Origin: Zygosaccharomyces rouxii
Taxonomy: Eukaryota > Ascomycota > Saccharomycetes > Saccharomycetales > Saccharomycetaceae
Reading direction: 5' to 3'
NCBI RefSeq assembly: GCF_000026365.1
Contig: NC_012992.1
Coordinates: forward strand, 1,240,001 to 1,304,000
DNA length: 64,000 bases
Below, in pieces: positions 45,279-55,658 of the stretch. The position numbers were made by a program, and so were the translations under genes. Under the pieces are notes generated by a model. It did not search any database. It was not told where the DNA came from and was given only the letters and a program-made list of their open reading frames with translations. The first letter of the stretch is position 1; every line of letters begins with the position of its first letter.

Positions 45279-47558
45279 ATGCTAGAGGAAGGAGGGTTCA
45301 TAAGAAGAGGAAGAAGAAGAAATGCCAAAAAGATAAACTATGCAGAGAGTGATGATGAGGTGAAGCAGGAGAGTGATCAAGAGTTTGAACCCGAGGTTAA
45401 AAAAGAAGATGATCAAGAGGAAAATGATGTGCAGGAGATAAAACAGGAACAAGACGACAGTGGAGAAATTCTGGTGATCAAGGATGAGTCGGATGATGAT
45501 AAACCGTTGGCGGGACGTGGTTCGAAAAGAGGCAAGAAGCAGCCGACAGGGACAAATGGTAAAAGGCAAAGGAAGAAGAAAGAACCCAAGCCAAAAATCT
45601 CAAATTTTGATCGTAATACGGAAAAACTGTACCAACAACATCCTCATTTGAGGTCGGTTTTCCCCGAGTTGCAAAATGCTGTCATTCCTTCACCTGAAAG
45701 AGCTAATCAACCTCCTGGCATGAAAGTTAGATTATTACCGTTTCAGTTAGAGGGTTTATTGTGGCTCAAACGCCAAGAAGAAGGTAAGTATAGAGGTGGT
45801 GTACTCTCAGATGAAATGGGTATGGGTAAGACGATTCAAATGATTTCTTTGATTATGGATAATGTATCCAACTCTCCGACCCTAGTAGTAGCACCCACAG
45901 TGGCCTTAATGCAATGGAAAAATGAAATTGAGGAGCATACAGGTGGTGTTTTAAAAGCATACATTTTCCACGGCAGTAATCGTACAAATAATATGGCAGA
46001 TTTAGAGGGTTACCAAGTTATTTTGACAACTTATTCGGTACTAGAATCTGTTTATCGATTACAAACCTATGGATTTCGTAGAAAGACTGGATTGAAAAAG
46101 GAAAAATCCGTTCTTCATAATACCCATTTTTATCGAGTTGTTTTGGATGAAGCTCATAATATTAAAGATCGTCAAAGTAGTACGGCTAAAGCTGTTAATG
46201 AGTTGAAAGCTGAAAAACGTTGGTGCTTGACCGGTACACCATTACAAAATCGTATTGGTGAAATGTATTCTTTGATTCGATTCTTAGACGTCGAACCGTT
46301 TTCTGCATATTTTTGCATCAAATGTGATTGTAATTCTAAACAGTGGAAATTCTCTGATAATATGCATTGCGATGCTTGTGGTCATGTTATGATGCAACAT
46401 CGTAATTTCTTCAATCATTTTATGTTGAAGAATATTCAACAGTTTGGTGCTGAAGGACCTGGACTTGAAGCTTTCAAAAGAATTCAACTGTTGTTGAAAA
46501 GTATTATGTTAAGGAGAACAAAAGTGGAAAGAGCTGATGATTTAGGATTACCGCCACGTATTGTCACTGTCAGAAAGGATTATTTTAACGAGGAGGAAAA
46601 AGATTTATATCGAAGCCTTTACACCGATGTAAAACGGAAGTACAATTCTTACGTGGAAGAAGGTGTAGTTTTAAACAACTATGCCAATATCTTTACATTG
46701 ATCACAAGAATGAGACAATTGGCAGATCATCCTGACCTTGTTTTGAAAAGGTTGCCAGGCAGTACTAGCGGTAATGATGGTGTTATTGTATGTCAGTTGT
46801 GCAATGATGAAGCTGAAGAGCCCATCGAATCGAAGTGTCACCACAAATTTTGTCGTCTCTGCATAAAGGAATACGTGGAATCGTTTATGGAGGAATCCCA
46901 AAAGAAATTGACTTGTCCCGTATGCCATATTGGGTTAAGTATCGATTTATCACAACAGTCAATCGAAGTTGATATGGATTCATTTCATAAGCAAAGTATT
47001 GTCAATAGACTTAACATGCAGGGGACGTGGAAATCTTCTACTAAGATTGAAGCTTTGGTGGAAGAACTTTACAACTTGAGAAGTGATAAACGAACTATAA
47101 AGTCAATTGTTTTTTCACAATTTACTAGTATGCTTGATTTAATAGATTGGAGATTGAAAAGAGCGGGTTTTGAAACCGTAAAGTTGCAAGGTAGTATGTC
47201 ACCCACACAGAGAGATGAGACTATCAAATATTTCATGAAAAACATTAGATGCGAGGTGTTTTTAGTAAGTTTAAAGGCAGGTGGTGTGGCATTAAACTTA
47301 TGTGAAGCTTCTCAAGTTTTCATTATGGATCCATGGTGGAATCCAAGTGTTGAATGGCAAAGTGGTGATAGAGTTCATCGTATTGGACAGTATAGACCGG
47401 TCAAAATTACAAGATTTTGCATTGAAGATAGTATCGAATCGAGAATTATCGAATTACAGGAGAAAAAGGCTAATATGATCCATGCAACTATTAATCAAGA
47501 TGAAGCTGCAATTAACAGGCTAACACCTGGTGACTTGCAGTTTTTGTTCAACAACTAA
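45279..47558 (+). CDS. RAD16: Rad16, Snf2-family ATPase with RING for global genome repair
   Basis: Rad16 with Rad7 recognises damage in untranscribed DNA for nucleotide excision repair. The ATG at 45279 ([18 protein letters not shown]) matches the S. cerevisiae start MQEGGFIRRRR; the open frame extends upstream without an ATG. The product is 759 residues (S. cerevisiae 790). Domains are an acidic/basic N-tail, the Snf2 ATPase with DEMGMGKT (178-185) and DEAH (290-293), a Cys-rich insert (FCIKCDCN ... CDACGH, about 344-367), a RING finger inside the helicase (CQLC from 505, HKFCRLC, CPVCH), and the C-terminal helicase lobe with DRVHRIGQ. It converges on LYS2. It is YBR114W. Confidence 0.97.
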   Translation: MLEEGGFIRRGRRRNAKKINYAESDDEVKQESDQEFEPEVKKEDDQEENDVQEIKQEQDDSGEILVIKDESDDDKPLAGRGSKRGKKQPTGTNGKRQRKKKEPKPKISNFDRNTEKLYQQHPHLRSVFPELQNAVIPSPERANQPPGMKVRLLPFQLEGLLWLKRQEEGKYRGGVLSDEMGMGKTIQMISLIMDNVSNSPTLVVAPTVALMQWKNEIEEHTGGVLKAYIFHGSNRTNNMADLEGYQVILTTYSVLESVYRLQTYGFRRKTGLKKEKSVLHNTHFYRVVLDEAHNIKDRQSSTAKAVNELKAEKRWCLTGTPLQNRIGEMYSLIRFLDVEPFSAYFCIKCDCNSKQWKFSDNMHCDACGHVMMQHRNFFNHFMLKNIQQFGAEGPGLEAFKRIQLLLKSIMLRRTKVERADDLGLPPRIVTVRKDYFNEEEKDLYRSLYTDVKRKYNSYVEEGVVLNNYANIFTLITRMRQLADHPDLVLKRLPGSTSGNDGVIVCQLCNDEAEEPIESKCHHKFCRLCIKEYVESFMEESQKKLTCPVCHIGLSIDLSQQSIEVDMDSFHKQSIVNRLNMQGTWKSSTKIEALVEELYNLRSDKRTIKSIVFSQFTSMLDLIDWRLKRAGFETVKLQGSMSPTQRDETIKYFMKNIRCEVFLVSLKAGGVALNLCEASQVFIMDPWWNPSVEWQSGDRVHRIGQYRPVKITRFCIEDSIESRIIELQEKKANMIHATINQDEAAINRLTPGDLQFLFNN

Positions 47559-47661
47559 GTTTTTGAACGATTTGATAGACTTTGTTATATAATGTATTAA
47601 TACGGGAAATAATTGTAAAATAAACAGAATGGAGTTGGTTATTATAAAATTATATTATTCT

Positions 47662-50600
47662 TTACCTACGGGCACCAGCACCAGAAGAAATTAACTCTAA
47701 TTGTTTATCAGAGATGTGTATCGTTGGTAAACTCAATTTACCATTATGATTTGGTGGTGCTAAAAATCCGGTCTTGATCAAAAAGGCAATGTAAATACCA
47801 ATTTGTTCAGGTGTAGCACCTTTTCCACTACTAACATCTTCACCAGACCAAATAGTATCTTTTTGTAACGATTTGACTGCGTTGGCATCGTCTAATTCAG
47901 GTGCTATTGTATTGGCCGGTAAGTTATCCAATACCATGTGTAATAATGGGTAAAGGGCATTATCTTGACCCTTTTCAACGACACAGGATTCAAGAGTTTG
48001 TCTCCAAGAGTCATAACTGACTAGTTCCACATTGTATCCATATTCGCCTAATTGACATAAATAATCTTTCAATAAAATACGTGGATGGGCGGTAACATGA
48101 GCAACGGTGAATTCATTCTCAGATGGTGGGTTCAATGCAGTTGCTACAACGACTCTAGCGACATGATCTACCGGCACCATGTTAGTAGAATTTCTAATAT
48201 CAGGAACCTTACCTAATTGAACAGCACCTTTCAAAAGACGTAGTAAGAAATCATCAGTGTTTGAAGATCCATTCTTTGATGCACCTGTCACATAACCTGG
48301 TCTAACAATACATCCGCGTAATCCCTTTTCACCAGCACGTCTAATGATATGTTCAGCTGCCCATTTAGATTGACCATAACCACCACCAAGACCAGTGGAA
48401 GATCCCATCAAATCATCTGATTCTTGTAAACCAACTTTACCTTCAGCTACCAATTTATCAGATAATTTAAAGTAGTGTTCATTATCCAATGTAGAAGTGG
48501 ACGAGACGAAGTCGAAGAATTTAGGCTTACCGCTGGCTGCTAAATTCATAACATTGATAGTAGAGATGACGTTTGAATCTCTCAACTTGTCATAAGGGAA
48601 GACCCAATGAACCAATGCACCATTGTGGATAATCACATCAATTTCATTAGTTAGTTGCGCCCAGCGACTATCGGTCAATCCAAATTGAGGTTTGGATAAA
48701 TCACCCAAAACCACCTGGATACGAGAGGCAAAAGATGGATTCCAAACACCGTAAGTCTGACCAGCTGTGGTCAACCTTTCTAAACCTTTAGCCTCATCTT
48801 GAGCACGTACATGAGCAAAAACTTTGATCTCGTAATTTGGTGTGGAACGGTTTAACAAGTCAGCAAGGATATAAGAACCCAAGAAACCAGTTACACCGGT
48901 GACGAAAACATTTATGACAGACTTTTGCTTGGTATCCTTAGGAGAGACAAATGGCTCGCGAGATGCATAAGAAGCAGGCAAAGTCTTAACCAATTCTTCC
49001 GCATCCTTAGCGTAGTTGATTCCTGCAGAAGTAGGAACTGATTCCACAGATCCTGCACCTGCACCAGAGATGGCAGCAGCAAACTGTTTGATGGTTGGGT
49101 ACTTGAAGATAGTGCCCAGAGGAAGATCCACATTTAACTTCTTCTTTGCGGAGAAAATCATTCTGGTAGCTAAGATGGAATGGCCACCAAGATCGAAGAA
49201 AGAATCATCGGGGCTAACAGATGCTGGTTTGGTTGGTAAAACACTTAGCCACAAATCACGAACTTCACGTTCTTCGGGAGAAAATTCAGAGTCATCGATA
49301 TCCGTGATAGTATTGGCGGCAGCTAAGTCCAAATCTTTCTTAGAAGGGAATTGCAACTTAGGCTTGTCAACTTTACCATTGGGGTTCAAGGGCAATTTCT
49401 CCAATACTATAGTCAATGATGGGATGGCATAGTTGGCCAATCTTTTCTTCAAGAATTCCTTGATATTTTTGGCCAACAAATGGTAGCCGACCAAACCCTT
49501 AACAACAGGATTAGATCTTACGGATTCTGGCACTTCACTTTGGAATTTGGATAGCTCTTCTGGTTTATCGAATCGGGGGACCATGAAGGTAATTAATGTA
49601 GGTTCATCCTCAGCGTTCTTACGCACCAAAGTGATGTTTTCTCTAACAAGAGGATGCTGGGAAATGTGAGTATCAATTTCACCCAGTTCGATTCTGAAAC
49701 CACGGATCTTGACTTGGTCATCAGCACGACCACAGCATTCACAGTTACCATCTGGTAAGTAACGACCCAGATCACCAGTCCTGTACAACCTATCTCTAGG
49801 ACCGAACCAGAATTGCCTCCATGGTTCACCATTGTCCTTATCTAAATTGTCCCAATGACCTTTCTCAACAAACCAGTTGTCCACGAACTTTTCTTTATTC
49901 AAGTCTGGAAGACCACGGTAACCCTCAGCAAGACCACCAGCACGCACATACATTTCACCAATTTCACCAACACCACAAAGCTGAGTAGGATCATTTCTAT
50001 TCACGATTAGCACTTGAACGTTGAGCATACCTTTACCAGCTGGCATGACGTCTTTCAACCTCTTCAAGAAATCTGGATCTTGAGATCTTGATTTGACCTC
50101 GAAGAAAGAAACAGCTCTCTGTGTTTCAGTAGTACCATACATGTTGACAATGCAGCAGTTTTCAGCTAAAGTCTGTAATCTCAAACAATCACGTTTGGTT
50201 AAAATATCACCCACGAAGAAAGCGTGGTGCAATTCGGGGAAAGGTGCCACAGCCTGGGCCGTTAGCAATTGACCCATAGCTGGAGTCAAATGGGTAACAG
50301 TGCAGCCATGCGTGCTCATCCATTCTGCTAATTTACCTGGAGTACCGATATCATCTTGGGTTGGTACATATAGTTGAGCACCCAAGAACAATGGTGTGAA
50401 CATATCTCTCTGAATAGGATCATGAGCAATACCACTCAACATGGTAAATTTATCATTTTCAGATAAATTGAATTGCTTGGACATCCAAGAGAAATAATAA
50501 GCTAAAGAATAATGTCTACCCAAGACACCTTTAGGGATACCTTCAGAACCAGAAGTGAAAGAAAGAGTAGGATTAGAATCAGGACCTACAACAACACTTG

Positions 50601-51801
50601 TACGGGTATCTTTCAAGTGTTCGAAAGGAGCCAAAACATCGTTACTACCTAAGGACCCTTGTAAAGATCCGTCATCCTGTAATGCAATTGAAGGAATACG
50701 ACTAACGATATCGAGTTCCTTAGTGATGTAATCCTCGACTATTTGATCTAATTCACCTGCTGCTTTAATAACAATTAACCCGCGAGGTTTAGCAACACCT
50801 AAATAGATATTCTGTCTAGCTGGTGGATAAGCTGGATCAATGACGGAGAAAGTAGCACCTGCTTTTAAGACACCCATGACACATACCATTAGATCAACAC
50901 CACGAGAGGAATAAATCATGACCACATCACCTCTTTTAATACCGGTTTTTACCAAATAGTGAGCTACAATATTAGAGGCACGATTAATGTCTCTATAGGT
51001 AAAAATACGAGTCTTTGTGGAATGGAAGGGGGGTGTTTCCACGACACATGTTCTCTCTGGGAATTTTTCTGCATTATCTTGAAAGATGTCGTGGATACAA
51101 CCAACGAATCCAGACCAGTTTAAATCAGCTCTTGGATTAGGTACTACACGTTCCGTGGCAGGTGTCAAGAGTGAAATCTCGGTAATAGATTGCGAAGGAT
51201 CTTTCACCACACTAGATGTGAATTGTAAAAATTGATCTGCCATGATAGAGATTCTCTCCAAAGAGTACAGTAGTTCATTGTATTTGAATTCAAGTACCGA
51301 ACTATTACCATTTAAAGTGTTCAAATTTAGGGCAAAATCAACACGATGGTGTTTGAAATGTTCTAAATTGAAATCATGATCATCTTTTAAAAACGCTAAG
51401 CGGAATAACTGGGGAGCCTTTTCCAAATCTTGATTCTTTTGGATCGTCTCTGATAATGAATCGAAATTTACGCCATCGGATGGGGGTAAAGATTGCAATT
51501 CCTTGTTAACCACGTCATAAAGCTGTTGGAAAGTCCAGCTAGGCTGAATGGTAAATCTTAACACTTTGTTGTCAGCAATATATAAAACGATATCATCGTC
51601 ACCAGTAGTTCTGAACACTATGGACGCCCAAACGCTGAGACCCACAACGTACTTATTAGGGAAGTGAGCAGGTACGTCTAATTGAGGAATGGCCACAGAG
51701 TAAGAACCTTGCTGAGTGAATGGTTCTTGGAAAGGACGTAGATAATCATGAGGAATAACACTTAGAGTTGGATTATCCAACTTTTCAGTCCAACTTTGCA
51801 T
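47662..51801 (-). CDS. LYS2: Lys2, alpha-aminoadipate reductase
   Basis: Lys2 reduces alpha-aminoadipate to its semialdehyde in fungal lysine synthesis, using an NRPS-like mechanism. The product is 1379 residues (S. cerevisiae 1392). The adenylation domain (about 230-810) shows TLSFTSGSEGIPKGVLGR and YRTGDLGRY. The carrier domain has FFDLGGHSILATRM with Ser875, which receives phosphopantetheine from Lys5. The NADPH-dependent reductase has VFVTGVTGFLGSYIL (about 965-979) and a YGQSKWAAE catalytic Tyr-Lys pair. It converges on RAD16. It is YBR115C. All three domains look intact. Confidence 0.98.
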   Translation of the reverse strand: MQSWTEKLDNPTLSVIPHDYLRPFQEPFTQQGSYSVAIPQLDVPAHFPNKYVVGLSVWASIVFRTTGDDDIVLYIADNKVLRFTIQPSWTFQQLYDVVNKELQSLPPSDGVNFDSLSETIQKNQDLEKAPQLFRLAFLKDDHDFNLEHFKHHRVDFALNLNTLNGNSSVLEFKYNELLYSLERISIMADQFLQFTSSVVKDPSQSITEISLLTPATERVVPNPRADLNWSGFVGCIHDIFQDNAEKFPERTCVVETPPFHSTKTRIFTYRDINRASNIVAHYLVKTGIKRGDVVMIYSSRGVDLMVCVMGVLKAGATFSVIDPAYPPARQNIYLGVAKPRGLIVIKAAGELDQIVEDYITKELDIVSRIPSIALQDDGSLQGSLGSNDVLAPFEHLKDTRTSVVVGPDSNPTLSFTSGSEGIPKGVLGRHYSLAYYFSWMSKQFNLSENDKFTMLSGIAHDPIQRDMFTPLFLGAQLYVPTQDDIGTPGKLAEWMSTHGCTVTHLTPAMGQLLTAQAVAPFPELHHAFFVGDILTKRDCLRLQTLAENCCIVNMYGTTETQRAVSFFEVKSRSQDPDFLKRLKDVMPAGKGMLNVQVLIVNRNDPTQLCGVGEIGEMYVRAGGLAEGYRGLPDLNKEKFVDNWFVEKGHWDNLDKDNGEPWRQFWFGPRDRLYRTGDLGRYLPDGNCECCGRADDQVKIRGFRIELGEIDTHISQHPLVRENITLVRKNAEDEPTLITFMVPRFDKPEELSKFQSEVPESVRSNPVVKGLVGYHLLAKNIKEFLKKRLANYAIPSLTIVLEKLPLNPNGKVDKPKLQFPSKKDLDLAAANTITDIDDSEFSPEEREVRDLWLSVLPTKPASVSPDDSFFDLGGHSILATRMIFSAKKKLNVDLPLGTIFKYPTIKQFAAAISGAGAGSVESVPTSAGINYAKDAEELVKTLPASYASREPFVSPKDTKQKSVINVFVTGVTGFLGSYILADLLNRSTPNYEIKVFAHVRAQDEAKGLERLTTAGQTYGVWNPSFASRIQVVLGDLSKPQFGLTDSRWAQLTNEIDVIIHNGALVHWVFPYDKLRDSNVISTINVMNLAASGKPKFFDFVSSTSTLDNEHYFKLSDKLVAEGKVGLQESDDLMGSSTGLGGGYGQSKWAAEHIIRRAGEKGLRGCIVRPGYVTGASKNGSSNTDDFLLRLLKGAVQLGKVPDIRNSTNMVPVDHVARVVVATALNPPSENEFTVAHVTAHPRILLKDYLCQLGEYGYNVELVSYDSWRQTLESCVVEKGQDNALYPLLHMVLDNLPANTIAPELDDANAVKSLQKDTIWSGEDVSSGKGATPEQIGIYIAFLIKTGFLAPPNHNGKLSLPTIHISDKQLELISSGAGARR

Positions 51802-53000
51802 TTTGCAAAAACTTGCAGATAGGATCGAATAAGATAATAATTATTGGAGTTTAGAATAACAGACGAATAATAAAGATGACAGTTTAAACGTTTCTTATAC
51901 CTCTTTTTAAAAGATTCTACTTGTTCTTAGCCGTCGAAGAGTCATTACAACTTTTCGCTTTCAATAATTCCGTGGGAAAAAGGCTTCTGAAGAATGAAGA
52001 GAATTGGCACTAAACAATTGTTAATTGAAGCCATTGGCTGTTTAAAATTATCGTGGTGAGCTTACAAGAGCCTTAATAAATGTGATATTGTAAATTCTTA
52101 GAAATAATTTATAGTAATCATCTCTATGAATATAGAGATGATGTCTTTACCGCGACTCATTGATTATTTTTTCTTGGCGTCAAAAAAATGTAGTGAAAGA
52201 TGAAGGAATATTGATCTTGGAAAGGTATCACTTCGGGAAGTTTTGCCATATCCATTATCATGTAGCTTGGTATTGTTCTATCTCCTAAGAAGTCAATTAA
52301 TTCCCAGGCGACTACGGGATTAGAGGCATAGGAAACTCAGGTTTCTGCAAGGTAAGTATTTAGAAAATCAGAATTTATGCTTATCATACCTTGAAACCCA
52401 GGGCACTCAATGCTTGATTGCAAGTACATAGGTCGCATAGTTCAATCTCAAGATGATCTATATTATGATTCATGAATGGAGTGTTACCAATTGTGTATTT
52501 AACGTTTGGTTCAAACAAGCACAATTTCAGTTAAATGAAATAAATAAAGATTAAAATATCATGTGTCACGAATTAGGGCATGCAAGAGAAGGGCACATAT
52601 TTTGGAGTTAGGGTTTAATAGGGTACATAGAATAAATCACTTACTACGAAGGGGAGAAATTGCCCAGTATTTTGCGAAGTGAGAATTGCAAGCGAAGCAC
52701 GTAATTGGAAAAGATGCAGTAGTTCAGATGGTTCAACTAACAAATTCAACCGTTTTCTGAAATTAATAAAATTTAAGTTTATTATTATCGATTCAAGTAA
52801 TCTTATGGTTCTATTGGCCTAAGAGTTCACCATTGTTGTGTCAGAGGAAGAACAGTTAGTTAAGGAAAAGAATAAACCAGTTAACCAAGAATATAAAAGA
52901 ACGATAAAAAGATCAGAGAATTGAGGGGAGTACTTGTACAATTATAATTTTGGAAGAATATTTACTGTTATTGATATTGATATTATTATTATTATCCACA
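51802..53000. other. LYS2-NOT5 divergent promoter region
   Basis: The 1199-bp spacer contains no supportable protein gene or tRNA. Noted items are a near-match to the Lys14 element (51969-51977, TCCGTGGGA, one base off TCCRNYGGA), two near-matches to Gcn4 sites (about 51938 and 52153), an 11-bp inverted repeat with a 4-nt loop (52117-52142) and A/T-rich runs before NOT5. In S. cerevisiae LYS2 is induced through Lys14. Confidence 0.65.
52117..52142. repeat. 11-bp perfect inverted repeat, 4-nt loop
   Basis: ATCATCTCTAT and its exact reverse complement flank GAAT. It could form a cruciform or an RNA hairpin. It lies about 315 bp upstream of LYS2 in an otherwise featureless stretch. Confidence 0.85.
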
Positions 53001-54827
53001 ATGTCGCAGAGGAAATTGCAACAAGATATCGATAAACTGCTGAAGAAAGTTAAGGAAGGTTTTATGGACTTTGAAGAAGTCTACGATAAATTCCAATCCA
53101 CAGATCCTGAAAATACTTCGTATAGGGAAAAACTGGAATCTGACTTGAAAAGGGAGATCAAGAAATTGCAGAAGCATAGAGATCAAATTAAGACGTGGCT
53201 CAGTAAAGAAGACGTAAAAGATAAGCAAGGTGTTCTATTAGAGAATCGTAAAATGATTGAAAATGGGATGGAAAGGTTTAAATCTGTTGAAAAACTGATG
53301 AAAACGAAACAATTTTCCACTGAAGCGTTGACTAACCCTGATATCATCAAGGATCCTCGTGAATTGAAGAAAAGAGATCAATTACTATTTGTTCAAGATT
53401 GTTTAGAGGAGTTACAAAAGCAATTAGAAAGTCATGAAGCTCTAGAGGAACAAGAAAAAATTGAAAGACATGAATTTCATATTCATAATCTGGAAAACAT
53501 TTTGAAATTACTTCAAAATAATGAATTGGAACCAGATGTTGTACAAGAATATCAAGATGATGTCAAATACTATGTGGAAAATAACGATGATCCAGATTTT
53601 ATCGAGTATGACACCATATATGAAGATATGGGGTGTGAAATTAAACCTAATCAAGAGAATACGAACAGCAAGGATGTGACGTCAAGTTCTCCACCTCCAG
53701 ATTCTTCAAATGCGAAGGAATCCTCTAATGCTGCCACTATCGCCACAACAGCGGCAGCAGCAGGAGCTGCTTCTATTCCTAGCAGTGGTGTCTCTTCCTC
53801 CATTAATGGAACCCCTCATGGATCCAAAACTTTGAAGAAACAAGAAAAATCACCAAAGAAGAAAACGCAAACTGGAACAGGAACAGCTGTATCTACTACG
53901 GGAACACCAAGTCGTGTAGCATCTGCATCATTGGCCCAAGCCTCACCTACACCGGAAACCGTGACGCTAGCTCAGACGAATTCGAATACAAAGCCAGAGT
54001 CAAGTAATAACAGCAATACAAACACAAATCTAGTGACAAATAAGAAGAAAGAGATAGCGCAACCACCACTGGAATTGCAGCCGCCAAAGGATAGATCAAG
54101 GGAAATCGAAGATCAAATACGCCGTGATTTAGGTGAGCAAGATGCGTTTAAAAACGAATTGTTTAGTGGAGAGTTGAAATATTGGTTACGATCCAAAAGG
54201 CCACTTATGCAACCATATGAGGAAATGCCAGAGAAGATGCTATCACAATTAGAATCGTCACTATTAAATTGTCCTGATTCATTAGATGCGGACTCTCCAC
54301 ATTTTTACAGAAAACCGTTATCATTACCGCATCCAACTTCAATATTTTTCCCCAATGAACCAATAAGATTTGTATGCCCAGCTGATGTTTCTCCACCGCC
54401 ACCAACGCAAACAACGACGACAAGTGTTATACAACACCAACAACAACAGCGACAACACAGTTCATCACAAGAACAAATTGATAATGGTGCCGATGAGAAA
54501 GATGAAGCCGAAGATATCTATTCTCGAACATCGTTAGCACGCATACTAAGGAAATTTGATCTAGATACTTTGTTCTTCATCTTTTATCATTATCAAGGTA
54601 CTTATGAACAATTTTTAGCCGCACGTGAACTAGCGAAGAATAGGAAATGGAAGTTTAACAAAGTGGACCGTTGTTGGTATTATAAAGAGGTAGAAAAATT
54701 ACCACCTGGAATGGCACAAAGTGAAGAAGAATCATGGAGATATTTTGATTACCAAAGAAGTTGGTTAGCAAGACGTTGTAATAGCGATTTTATCCAAAAT
54801 GAGGAAAACTTCGAAAAAATCTTGTAA
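53001..54827 (+). CDS. NOT5: Not5, Ccr4-Not complex subunit
   Basis: Not5 (CNOT3 type) is a subunit of the Ccr4-Not complex in mRNA deadenylation and codon-dependent decay. The start at 53001 (MSQRKLQQDIDKLLKKVKEG) matches the family; the open frame upstream has no ATG. The product is 608 residues (S. cerevisiae 560). It has the N-terminal coiled Not3/5 domain (about 1-230, containing DPRELKKRDQLLFVQDCLEE), a Ser/Thr/Asn-rich linker (about 232-365) and the C-terminal NOT box (about 480-608; LDTLFFIFYHYQGTYEQFLA and SWRYFDYQRSWLARR). The extra length is in the linker. It is YPR072W. Confidence 0.96.
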   Translation: MSQRKLQQDIDKLLKKVKEGFMDFEEVYDKFQSTDPENTSYREKLESDLKREIKKLQKHRDQIKTWLSKEDVKDKQGVLLENRKMIENGMERFKSVEKLMKTKQFSTEALTNPDIIKDPRELKKRDQLLFVQDCLEELQKQLESHEALEEQEKIERHEFHIHNLENILKLLQNNELEPDVVQEYQDDVKYYVENNDDPDFIEYDTIYEDMGCEIKPNQENTNSKDVTSSSPPPDSSNAKESSNAATIATTAAAAGAASIPSSGVSSSINGTPHGSKTLKKQEKSPKKKTQTGTGTAVSTTGTPSRVASASLAQASPTPETVTLAQTNSNTKPESSNNSNTNTNLVTNKKKEIAQPPLELQPPKDRSREIEDQIRRDLGEQDAFKNELFSGELKYWLRSKRPLMQPYEEMPEKMLSQLESSLLNCPDSLDADSPHFYRKPLSLPHPTSIFFPNEPIRFVCPADVSPPPPTQTTTTSVIQHQQQQRQHSSSQEQIDNGADEKDEAEDIYSRTSLARILRKFDLDTLFFIFYHYQGTYEQFLAARELAKNRKWKFNKVDRCWYYKEVEKLPPGMAQSEEESWRYFDYQRSWLARRCNSDFIQNEENFEKIL

Positions 54828-54954
54828 ACCTTCCCCGCCATACTATACTATGCATCCTTTTCTAATCTCTTATGTGATTTAAAAATTTTAAGTTAAATCT
54901 TTTAATATAATATAATGTACATATACCTTACTTCTCAAATGCAAAGATGTAACT

Positions 54955-55437
54955 TTACAATTCACTATCTAAGAATGATTCACTAAAATGTGTGATTTGA
55001 CGGAAATTATGTTCAAATCCATCAACACCACCGTAATAAGGATCATCAACAATAGTTTCAAATTTACCATTACTTTTATTCCAATTACCAAACAATTCTA
55101 CTCTAGCTTTTGATTCCTTTGGCTGCATACGACGTAGATTGCGTAAATTCATGTCATCCATACAGAGGATATAATCAAATTCATTGAAATGTGCTGGTTT
55201 TATTTGCTTTGCCCTATGATCAACTGGGACTCCATGAGAACGACAGGTAGAGACGGATCTGCGATCTGGTGTCTCCCCAGTGTGCCAACCACCAGTACCA
55301 AATGAATCGATCTTACTAAATCTATCCTCCAAACCTTTACTCTTCACAGTATGGCGGAAAACTGCTTCAGCCATTGGTGAGCGACAAATGTTACCAAGGC
55401 ATACGAATGCCACTGAGATCTTTTCACCCTGAGTCAT
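54955..55437 (-). CDS. LTP1: Ltp1, low-molecular-weight protein tyrosine phosphatase
   Basis: Ltp1 is a small cysteine-based tyrosine phosphatase with no settled cell role. The product is 160 residues (S. cerevisiae 161). The P-loop is CLGNICRS (Cys13 to Ser20, C-X5-R-S), and the general acid Asp132 is in DPYYGG. The gene converges on NOT5 (127 bp between) and is followed upstream by transketolase on the same strand, as in YPR073C/YPR074C. Confidence 0.97.
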   Translation of the reverse strand: MTQGEKISVAFVCLGNICRSPMAEAVFRHTVKSKGLEDRFSKIDSFGTGGWHTGETPDRRSVSTCRSHGVPVDHRAKQIKPAHFNEFDYILCMDDMNLRNLRRMQPKESKARVELFGNWNKSNGKFETIVDDPYYGGVDGFEHNFRQITHFSESFLDSEL

Positions 55438-55658
55438 GGTTCGCCGTTGATTAGTCTTTTTAATCTTCTTAACTCATGTGTTGTGTGTGTGTTTCTTTAA
55501 GATGACGAAAATGGGCTCCAACAAGTCCGAGAAGCTGCTAGCTTGAGAAGCAAGATGACCAAAAAAAATTCATTCACGACAAGTCTATATTCGTGACACG
55601 TACATAAATTTACTTTATTAATATTTAACTGAGGGTTTTAGCGAAGGTTTACTTCAGC

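Noticed and set aside
52950..53000. Hydrophobic leucine/isoleucine-rich extension before NOT5 (looks like a signal peptide)
   Set aside because: No ATG precedes it; it is translation of an ATT/TTA-rich leader. NOT5 is a cytosolic protein starting at 53001.
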